Source: Cymbomonas tetramitiformis
Lineage: Eukaryota; Chlorophyta; Pyramimonadophyceae; Pyramimonadales; Pyramimonadaceae
Reading direction: 5' to 3'
DNA: 64,000 bases
Assembly (NCBI GenBank): GCA_001247695.2
Contig: LGRX02035461.1
Coordinates: 27,471-91,470 of the forward strand
Positions 10,542-18,419 of this stretch are shown in pieces; position 1 is the stretch's first letter; the number at the start of each line of letters is the position of its first letter. A model generated the notes under the pieces. It was not told the origin of the DNA and made no database searches. It saw nothing but the letters and a program-made list of their open reading frames with translations. The position numbers were made by a program, and so were the translations under genes.

Positions 10542-12133
10542 CGGAGCTCGTACAGCGGCAGCGGGGTGAGGCCGCCCCGGTTGTGCGTCAACAACGGGAG
10601 CGGGTGCAGCAGCGGCAGCAGCAGCAGCGGGGGCAGCAGCCGCGAGGATTCCGTGTGGGGACCCACAAGGCCCCACCGGTGGGATTCGACCGTGACGATC
10701 AACGGGCAAGGCCGTTCTGCGGTAGGTGCAAGAAGGCGGGGAAAGGTGAGGCGTATCACTTCTACCGCGACTGCCCGTTGGGCGGGCGCCAACACCCGCC
10801 CACCTCTGCCGCGGCATTTTGCGTTCCCATCGACGAGGAGGACGCAGAGGGGGTGCACGCACTCGCCATGTGTGCGTTGTTCCAGCAGGCGGCGGATGAC
10901 GGGGCGGAGTCCTTCGCGCGTGCGGCAGCCGCGTACGGGCCGCCCGCGGTGCTTTCTGCGGGAGCGGTGGGCGGCATTGACGTGTCCGCCTACGGCTTCG
11001 CCGTGGAGCAGCAGCCGGATTCCGAGGGGGACGACATTCTCCGCAGGCTCGACGATCTTGCCGCGGAGGTTCACTCCGCGGCCAACCCGCAGGTGCATTA
11101 CACTCACGCGTCTTTCCCGCCTCCTGCCGGTAACGGGCAGGGGGCTTCGGCTCTGGTGTGCGTGCCCGCCGCAGCGGTGGCCACACCGGAGGAGCAGGTT
11201 CCGGCAGGTGGTGCGGCGGCATCGGCATCCGCCGTGCCGGCCCCTGCTATGCCTGTCTCGCAGGGAGAAGATGTGAAGCCCGCGCCACTTCAATCGGCGC
11301 GGGTGACCACCACAGCGGACGCGGACGGTGAGTTCGCTGGGTTCGTTCAGACCGTGAACCACGCCGCCATCGGACAGGTTGATCTCACGGGGTACGACAC
11401 GGACGATTACGAGGACCTCGCTGACGGCAGCTTCGTCGTGAAGCCGCGGGCCTCGGCCATCTCGGCAAATCACTCGTCGACGCCCGCGGCCCAAGCACCT
11501 CACTCTGGTGGTGCTCTGGAGGATTGGCGTGAGGGTGCTCCCCGCAGCTACGGCTGTGGAAAGCCTCCGTGGGGCTTCCCCGCCCACGCGGGCTTGTGGG
11601 GGATGCCCTTCCTTCTCTCTTTCATTCTCTTGATCTCTGTCATGGGAGTAGGAGCAGCCACCTACACGGTGGCCAACGACGTCGACCCTGTGCAGGTATC
11701 GGGTCGGGCTGCGCTGCAGCCTGTGCTGTGCAGGGGCGAGGAGTCACCGCTTGACACGGTGCCATGTGCCATCCCGCCTCGTCGCCACCGGCGGGTGCAG
11801 CGGCAGCAGGGCCTCTATATGGCTCCGGTGCCGTGGCATCCCGGGCCGCCGCCACCTGGCATCTTATTTGAGGGCGGTCCTCCGTTGTCGCCGGCATCGT
11901 CTTCGGATGACGAGGCGCCACCTTCGGGCAGCACTTGGCAGCACCCTGGTGCGGTGCAGCCTCCCGTGATCGACGGATCAACAACACCGACTCCGTCAAA
12001 TTCTCTGGCGAATGATTTCTCGGTGACCGACACCTTGCACTTTGGCAGCCCTGTGTTACTCCGCCGTGCTACTGTGGACTACTACAGTGCTCGTTGTGGT
12101 GGCGGTGCTCCTCTGGCCATTGACCCCGAGTAG
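10436..12133 (+). CDS. gag: Gag-like ORF, C-terminal part with zinc finger and membrane segment
   Basis: 565 residues. It begins with a short coiled coil (LLQKITELTELVQ) and a QR-rich stretch. A zinc-finger-like CGRCKKAGKGEAYHFYRDC follows (CX2CX9HX4C, about residue 95). Then come a long Ala/Pro/acidic region and a predicted transmembrane helix (MPFLLSFILLISVMGVGAA) near residue 390. The tail is Pro-rich with an acidic SSSDDE patch. The second copy at 57722-58908 keeps the same middle region and ends in a second hydrophobic segment, which in this copy lies in another frame (12042-12257). A membrane segment is odd for gag and could indicate an envelope-like role; that is inference. Confidence 0.6.
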   Translation: MGADGRGKAASGAGGVSAHLSSSEYDALLQKITELTELVQRQRGEAAPVVRQQRERVQQRQQQQRGQQPRGFRVGTHKAPPVGFDRDDQRARPFCGRCKKAGKGEAYHFYRDCPLGGRQHPPTSAAAFCVPIDEEDAEGVHALAMCALFQQAADDGAESFARAAAAYGPPAVLSAGAVGGIDVSAYGFAVEQQPDSEGDDILRRLDDLAAEVHSAANPQVHYTHASFPPPAGNGQGASALVCVPAAAVATPEEQVPAGGAAASASAVPAPAMPVSQGEDVKPAPLQSARVTTTADADGEFAGFVQTVNHAAIGQVDLTGYDTDDYEDLADGSFVVKPRASAISANHSSTPAAQAPHSGGALEDWREGAPRSYGCGKPPWGFPAHAGLWGMPFLLSFILLISVMGVGAATYTVANDVDPVQVSGRAALQPVLCRGEESPLDTVPCAIPPRRHRRVQRQQGLYMAPVPWHPGPPPPGILFEGGPPLSPASSSDDEAPPSGSTWQHPGAVQPPVIDGSTTPTPSNSLANDFSVTDTLHFGSPVLLRRATVDYYSARCGGGAPLAIDPE

Positions 12134-12463
12134 TTATGTTTCTGGTTCTGGCAGTACACCACTTTCATGGTGGTGTGCTGAGATGTGCTTTGACCTCAAC
12201 ACGGTCTTCAATCTGGTTTATGCTTTTGCTTTGACAACTTTGAACTCTTCAATCTGACTTGCTGACACAGAGCTTTTCAGTAGTTTCGCAGGACTTGCAT
12301 TGCCTGTATGTTTCTGCTCTTGTGCCGGCTAGAGGGTTTCAATTTGTGTATCAGAATTGCACAGTTGAATTAGCAGTTAGGTTTGTCACCCTAGCTCCTA
12401 CCCTAACTTATCTTAACATTCTGACTCTCCTAGACAGTCACCACCCACAGTGCTGGGGTGGTG

Positions 12464-12718
12464 TGCTGGAATCTGTATAGGCAGCCCTGACTGGGAGTCC
12501 CGGTGCAGGCCCCTATGACAGACCCCTAGGACCAACACTGGACCGCTGACTGATCTATAGGTTCGTGCTGTGACACACGCTGTGTCACAGGTAGGCTAGT
12601 ATCCGAGACCGTTGCGAGACCGTTCCGGGTATATCTAGCTTAGGGTTTATTATCTTATCACAGTTTATCCACACAGTTCGGGACCCTCTGATATCTAGTG
12701 AACTAGGATATTCCGGTA
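12464..12718 (+). repeat. 3' LTR of the gag-only element
   Basis: 255-bp copy of 8962-9217, one T shorter in a T run, followed by the target duplication TATCA. Confidence 0.88.
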
Positions 12719-12723
12719 TATCA

Positions 12724-13075
12724 TACATACATAACACGAGGGGCCTCATATGCCCATATGAGCTGAAATTCAGCCTATATATCAGGGCTCTATATCGGTT
12801 TGATTTTTCGGTATCGATACAATCCGATATCCGGAAAACGGTATCGATAATCGGCATAATCGATAAATAATCGATTATTTGGGCATTTATATGAAATTTG
12901 TTATAAATTAAATATGCAACACCGAAACCGGCACAATCGATAGTTTGATATGGCAACCCGATAATCGGCGATAAATACGATATATCGATAGTATCGGTTA
13001 TCGGAAATATCGATATAGAACCTTGCTATATATGAGCTGAAATTCAGTCTATATATGAGGCTATATATGAGCTGA
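12724..13075. repeat. AT-rich satellite-like block interrupted by the gypsy insertion
   Basis: Contains repeated CTATATATGAGCTGAAATTC units and a stretch dense in ATCGATA/CGATAT words (about 12790-13020). The same ATGAGCTGAAATTC units continue at 26862-27006 on the other side of the gypsy element, so one repeat array was split. Confidence 0.75.
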
Positions 13076-13080
13076 AATTC

Positions 13081-13773
13081 TGTGCCCGGAGGCACAGCGT
13101 GAGCCGATATGTCTATGCGTCCGTATGTGTGTCATCGGGGGTAATCTGGGATTGGCACGATGACAGTGAGATTGGGCTTGAAATCACGATGAGAATGAAT
13201 ACCAGATGTCCGGGGTATGACAGTATGACACTATGACACTATGACAGTATGACAGTATGACACTATAGTAGTATGACAGTACTGTGGGGGGTGTCATCGT
13301 GGAACTCAGTCAGACCCTCGAAGAATGGTCAGATTCGCATCGGGGTTGAAAAGACAATGAAATCGAATATCAGATATTAAGGTTATGACAGTATGACAGT
13401 ATGACGCTATGACAGTATGACAGTATGACAGTACAGTAGTATGACAGTACTGTGGGGCAGTCATCGTGTCAGTCTGTTGGCATAACATCTGAATCGAGAA
13501 TGACGGATCGGAATTAGAAATGAGATCGGATCGAGAACTGAACGTTGAGCCGAAGTGTGACATCGGCTCTCGAGTGGTTGACCCTGCAACCTGAGTGACG
13601 AGTGAATAAGTAGAGCACTTGAGAAGTGTTTAGCCTTCAGAACTCGGAACCGAATTATCGTTTGTACCTCAATCTGGCCCTGATCCAGTATATTATAAAA
13701 ATCCGAATTGTGTACCTTTGCACGTTCAATCAAAAACATATCTCCGAGCATCTGTCGTCGTGCCCCTGGCACA
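13081..13773 (+). repeat. 5' LTR of gypsy element
   Basis: 693 bp. Carries two blocks of a TATGACAG-type short tandem repeat (about 13214-13290 and 13384-13453). The open frames reported inside it occur identically in the 3' LTR and are not genes. Confidence 0.95.
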
Positions 13774-15035
13774 TTTGGTATCAGCGTGCTGCGATTTCGC
13801 CTCTGCGCAACTCGCCCACGGGCCTTTTGTAACTTCCGTTGTACTACAGGGGGAGAGCTGCACTTCCGGCTATCTGGGCGCAATTTTAGCCTCCGTAAGT
13901 ACATTTTTTTTGGTATACAACGGCCGTATCCTTTGGAAAACATCTCCAAAACTTCATATTTTCGCCCCTTAACACTGGGGACCCAACCAGGCTCAAAAAA
14001 GTCAGCATTCGTTTTCCGATCTTAACTTCCAAGTCTGCCCCAGGCTACAAACTACCGTCAGGGAGCACCCTAAAGGGTTTCCCCGGTTTATAGTAGCCAG
14101 GAAAACCCCGTAGCTCACTTTCTAGAGCCTTAAAAAGGCGAAAAATAGCCAAAAACAGCCCAAAATAGCCGTTTTAGCCTCTTTTCAGCCTACCCCCAAA
14201 CCTTCCACAGTAGCCCCCACCACCGAAAACTCCTTCCCCAGACCCCATAGAACACCCTAGAGCCCCCCAATACCGCCCTCGCGGCCACCAGCAGCTGGGA
14301 AAACCCCTCAAAGTAGCGCTTTTAGTGGCTTCTGGACAGTTTCTGGACACCTCTGGTTTACCCTCTGGCTGGAATATTCTGGGAGTGTACGAAGTCCGGC
14401 TACCTTTTGGGACCTTGCTGAGCTTTCTGGGACCTTGCTGAGCTTTTCTGGTTGCAGTTCCTCGACCCCTGCCTGCATACATAGGCACTTGAAATCTGTG
14501 TCGCGGAGCCCTGGCGAATTTTTGAGTTTGCCGGTGTATGGCAGTACCCCCTTCGCCAGAAGAATACAGAAGAGCGTGGTGGAAACAAGGACCCATCAAG
14601 TGGGTATTCCCTCCAGACCCCACCTATCCACCAGCAGGCGCCTTCTGGCAGTACGGTCCTTGGAGCGGTCCTCCCTCCCCCTCATCCTCTGACGACGAGG
14701 AGGAGAACTGAGCGCCTGGATACAGTCGCGCTGGCTATCCCACCAAGATACCACAACTGGGTGTGGGTTCAGATTGGAAACCTTCTCTTCCGCTACCCGA
14801 ACTCCCAAGACCTGACAGTCTTCCCCGCACTCCCTGGCTCGTATCCAGTGCAAGGAATCGAAGAGTGGCCTTGGGTCCCCCCATCACCACCTGGAAGCCC
14901 CGCCCCTTCGCCTCCAGCGAGCGACACCGAAGAGGACGAGACTAACTAAATAACAAAAGGCGAGCACTCCACACTTTGCTCACCTGTGGCTATTGCCACA
15001 CCCAGTCCTTGATCTCAACCAGCTCAGTAATCAGG
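13774..15035 (+). other. Gypsy 5' leader with short acidic-tailed ORFs
   Basis: Untranslated leader between the LTR and gag. Two small frames look non-random. One is an ATG ORF at 14538-14711, Pro/Trp-rich and ending SSSDDEEEN. The other is a frame ending at 14949 with the similar acidic tail ASDTEEDETN. They may be upstream ORFs or remnants; no known family. Confidence 0.4.
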
Positions 15036-18000
15036 ATGTCACAGCAGACATCAGAGGCATTTCCCAGCATGAGTGTCAGCGCAGAGCAGCTACACCACAC
15101 TCTGTTCTCTCCCATAACCTTCCCATCGCCCACCACATATGCCTCCGCTCACCCCATTCCACACCCAGGCACCACCATGCCCTACACAGCGGTGCCCCGC
15201 CCTTACACTATGCCGGATGGCACCCCCGCACAGGCTGTATGGAACGGCGTCAATTGGGTATTACCCCAATCAGCGCCCCTCGCTGGGGGAGTATCACCAG
15301 TGCCGTTCACACTGGGAACCCATCACCCCGTGGGTGCATACCCCACACCGTTCCAACAACAGCTACAACAGCAGCAACAGTGGCTCGCGTACCAGCAGCA
15401 GCAACAGCAGTGGCTTCAACAGCAGCCACTGGAACCGATGCAGCAGCAGTTACAGCAGCAGCAGTTACAGCAGCAGCAGCTACAGCAGCAACAGCAGCAG
15501 CAGCAGCAGCAGCAACCGCAGCCGCCACAACTGCCGCAACATCGACCACAGCAGCCCCATCAGCTGGCACCAGCCACCTCCGCGCTTCATGACTCAGGCG
15601 CGGATCCCTCATCGCTGCAGCACTTCATCAGCATCGGCGCCGCGGCCCTGCCGGACCCTCTGCAGGTACCCCTTGACAGCGGGGTTCAGCAGAACGTCTT
15701 GGGCGGTACCCAGCTCTTGGTGCGTCACCTTCCCGCGGTGGCGACAACCTCAGAGACTCGCCGGCGTCGGCGTTCCCGAAGGGCATCTTCGGGCCCTGCG
15801 ACACATGGCAAGCATCTCCCAGGTCCAAGCCACGCACCTGATCACTCTGACCCCGACTCTGGCACGGACATCAGCCGCACCAGCACGGGGACCAGAGGCA
15901 GCCGAAGCACGCAGGCACGGGCTGAGCGCAGGCGGAGGGCCGCCCACAGGTCCGGCTCTGACTCGGACGCGAGCAGCCGAAGTGAACACATTCGCAGAGA
16001 AGTCCTAGCGGCAGTACAGGCCCTGGACATCTCCGCGGTGCTCTCGAGAGGACTCGCGCTGCCTGGTGCGACGACATCGGCAGGAGTCTCCCCACCAGGC
16101 GACCCTCAGGGCAGCGCACAGGGCCTGACGGCGGACCACCCACACGAGGCAGACGCTGCCGCCAGCGTGACCCCTCCTGTGCCTCAGACCGCCGCTGAGA
16201 CCGCTCCCGCCGAACCTCCCACTCAGGGCCGGCCAAATCCCCATAACATGATGGTGGCCCGCCGGCGACAGTCGATGGAGACGGTGGTGCACGGCGGTGG
16301 CAATCCCGACTCAGAGCCCAGAGACTCCAGTTCAAGCGACTCGCCACCAGGCCCCCCTAGTGATCCACCTCAGGATCCCCCTGACGATCCCGCACCAGAG
16401 CCCTCCTACCCTCAGTACCCAGAGGTCAGAGCCCTCTTCGTCACCCACGATGGTGGGTCATTGTGGGTGCACCAGTCAGCTGGGGTGCGAGGCGCGGCAA
16501 CCGTCTCCCTACCATGGGACGAACGCCGCCGGGCTGGGGTGCAGGGCGACGCCATCTTGTTCAGGATCATGCACCTGCTGGGAGCGCCGCTGACTGCATA
16601 TGCGCGCATGGGGGGCCGGCTACACCATGCACCCCTACCCCTTACCAACCCTCGTGTGGAGACCTGGGTCCTTATGGTCGACCGCGAGGTCATGGATATG
16701 GCAATGGGGGACCCAGCCGCGGCCAATGTGCGGTCTACCAGCATGGGGCAGCCAGTATGGGAGTGGATCCCTGCTACTGCGCGGGAGTCGGAGATGCAGA
16801 ACTTCGATCAGGACGGGCTCGCCGCGTGGTCGGAGGTCAGCAACTCCGATTGGTACCGGAGCATGAGCGTGGTGGCCGCACAACCATCCACACCCCTGCC
16901 CTTCCATACACCTCTTCCACTCCCCGCACCACCGCCAGCCCCTGCATTACCGCCCACTCCGACCGCAGTCCCCACAAATCCCGCACCTGCGCCTCCGCCC
17001 GCGCATGCCCCGAGACCACCACTCCCTGCCCGTTTTCCCCATGCCGCCGCCGCAAACCCCGTGCTCTCTCCCAGCGCCACCCCCTTTGTTCCAGGCATCG
17101 TCCGTCTGCCGCAGGGCACTAACCTGCGAGCATCTCCAGACGAGGTCCGCCTGGAGCACAAGACCAAAGAGATGGTGCTAAAGCTGGTCAAGAGCGTCAC
17201 CAGGTTCCCCCGCTCCGCGTCCGACACAAAATCGGCCGACAAGGAGGGCCTCCTGACGCAGCTGGAGCACTACTCCCACATGGTGCGGAAGGTATTCCAG
17301 GAGGCCATCGTGATCGAAGCACTGACCACTCCCAGTTGTACGCCATCAGTATCAGAGTACCAGGCGAGTGTGTCAAGTCTTCTTTGGAGCTTCAAGGAGC
17401 ACACTCTTCAAGATCAGCAGAGGAAGTTCTTGGAGCGCGCGGCGGGGACCTTTGGGTCCGAGCAAGCTTGGCACCAACGCTACGGGGACCTGGATGTGTT
17501 CTTCAGCGATCTGGCGGTGTGCTCTCTGACGCAGGCCTACCTGGAGAACGCACACGGCGAGGCCATTGCCCTGAAGCAGGCGGTGAGCGAGACCGCGGCG
17601 GAGTATTTCTCGCGACTGGAGACCCGCATGGCCTCCGTCAACTTCTTGGCCGGCAGAGTCCCAAATTGCGTGGAGATGACCAACTTGTCGATGCTCTCCA
17701 CGTTCCGCCGGGGGCTGAAATATGCACCCAAGGTGATGCGGCGCCTGAGAGCCATCCACTTGGATGTCTCCAAACCAGAAGAGTGGGAGAGGAAGGCCGT
17801 CGCTGACGACATCCCAGGCACCCACAACGCCTTGTTGAAGATTCGGGAAGTTGCTGAGGAGGTGGAGAGCGACATTGACACGGAGGCGGCTCAGAGACGC
17901 TCTCAAGACCGTCCTCCCCGTGCCGTTTCTTTCGCTAACCCACCACCTCGCACCCCCTTCTACAGGCGTACCCCCTCTTCGAACCGCCCAGCCCTTGCCA

Positions 18001-18404
18001 TGCTGGAGAACGGGCCTGCCACCACCGTCGCCGCGGCAGTGACTCCCTTGCCACCACCGCCTGGCCTCTCCCGCCCTGATGCTCCGAAAGTCCGCCGGTG
18101 CTTCGCCTGTGGCTCTGCGGAACACATCGTCCGTAACTGTACGGACGAGGCTAAGCTCAAGGAGTGGAGGGCCAATGCACCCGCTCGACTGGCGAACTCC
18201 CCTGGGTATGTGGCCGCCGTCGTCTGGGCCATCGAGCAGCAGGAGGACATCTCCTCGGTGGATGGCGTCCCAGAAGAGTTCTCCGAGGAGGTCCTGGCTC
18301 TCGCTACCTGTGAGGACGAGCAGAGCTATCAGACCCTGGCGGCCCTTGCGGGCATCGAACTTGTGGAGGGTGACGGCCTTCCCCTGGTGGAGAGCGACGA
18401 ATGA
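15036..18404 (+). CDS. gag: Gypsy Gag polyprotein
   Basis: The first ATG in the frame is 15036, giving about 1122 residues. The N-terminal third is low complexity, with a long Gln-rich tract (15346-15570) and Pro/Ser-rich segments. The helical capsid-like region is about residues 700-945 (17130-17870). A canonical CCHC knuckle, CFACGSAEHIVRNC (CX2CX4HX4C), lies near residue 1020. The frame stops at a TGA (18402-18404) but stays open beyond it in the same frame into protease and RT, so Gag-Pro-Pol could be made by stop readthrough. Gag should package the element RNA and assemble the particle. Its length is well above the usual gypsy Gag because of the polyQ and Pro-rich insertions. Confidence 0.88.
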   Translation: MSQQTSEAFPSMSVSAEQLHHTLFSPITFPSPTTYASAHPIPHPGTTMPYTAVPRPYTMPDGTPAQAVWNGVNWVLPQSAPLAGGVSPVPFTLGTHHPVGAYPTPFQQQLQQQQQWLAYQQQQQQWLQQQPLEPMQQQLQQQQLQQQQLQQQQQQQQQQQPQPPQLPQHRPQQPHQLAPATSALHDSGADPSSLQHFISIGAAALPDPLQVPLDSGVQQNVLGGTQLLVRHLPAVATTSETRRRRRSRRASSGPATHGKHLPGPSHAPDHSDPDSGTDISRTSTGTRGSRSTQARAERRRRAAHRSGSDSDASSRSEHIRREVLAAVQALDISAVLSRGLALPGATTSAGVSPPGDPQGSAQGLTADHPHEADAAASVTPPVPQTAAETAPAEPPTQGRPNPHNMMVARRRQSMETVVHGGGNPDSEPRDSSSSDSPPGPPSDPPQDPPDDPAPEPSYPQYPEVRALFVTHDGGSLWVHQSAGVRGAATVSLPWDERRRAGVQGDAILFRIMHLLGAPLTAYARMGGRLHHAPLPLTNPRVETWVLMVDREVMDMAMGDPAAANVRSTSMGQPVWEWIPATARESEMQNFDQDGLAAWSEVSNSDWYRSMSVVAAQPSTPLPFHTPLPLPAPPPAPALPPTPTAVPTNPAPAPPPAHAPRPPLPARFPHAAAANPVLSPSATPFVPGIVRLPQGTNLRASPDEVRLEHKTKEMVLKLVKSVTRFPRSASDTKSADKEGLLTQLEHYSHMVRKVFQEAIVIEALTTPSCTPSVSEYQASVSSLLWSFKEHTLQDQQRKFLERAAGTFGSEQAWHQRYGDLDVFFSDLAVCSLTQAYLENAHGEAIALKQAVSETAAEYFSRLETRMASVNFLAGRVPNCVEMTNLSMLSTFRRGLKYAPKVMRRLRAIHLDVSKPEEWERKAVADDIPGTHNALLKIREVAEEVESDIDTEAAQRRSQDRPPRAVSFANPPPRTPFYRRTPSSNRPALAMLENGPATTVAAAVTPLPPPPGLSRPDAPKVRRCFACGSAEHIVRNCTDEAKLKEWRANAPARLANSPGYVAAVVWAIEQQEDISSVDGVPEEFSEEVLALATCEDEQSYQTLAALAGIELVEGDGLPLVESDE

Positions 18405-18419
18405 CTGGCCGGCGGCCAG
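18405..18419 (+). promoter_or_regulatory. GC-rich hairpin directly after the gag TGA
   Basis: Immediately after the TGA the sequence forms a perfect stem CTGGCC / GGCCAG with a GGC loop. The stop context is TGA followed by C, which is leaky in many eukaryotes. Together they look like a readthrough signal between gag and pro. Function is inferred. Confidence 0.45.

Larger units (their letters stand above)
8962..12718 (+). mobile_element. Non-autonomous LTR retrotransposon carrying only gag (TR-GAG type)
   Basis: Direct repeats 8962-9217 and 12464-12718 (256 and 255 bp, differing by one T in a T run where I compared them) bound the element. It is flanked by the 5-bp duplication TATCA (8957-8961 and 12719-12723). 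A purine-rich tract, CTGGGGTGGTG, precedes the right LTR. The only coding content is a gag-like protein. No protease, RT or integrase is present, so it must be mobilised in trans. Confidence 0.85.

Noticed and set aside
10430..11587. Long Arg/Leu-rich minus frame opposite gag
   Set aside because: Antisense shadow of the GC-rich gag-like ORF; no family pattern.
13306..13563. Open minus frame in the gypsy LTR, repeated at 26394-26651
   Set aside because: Identical in both LTRs and made largely of a short tandem repeat; no start context or domain.
15307..15612. Ala-rich minus frame and Ser-rich plus frame over the polyQ region
   Set aside because: Shadow translations of the CAG-type repeat encoding the Gag polyQ tract.
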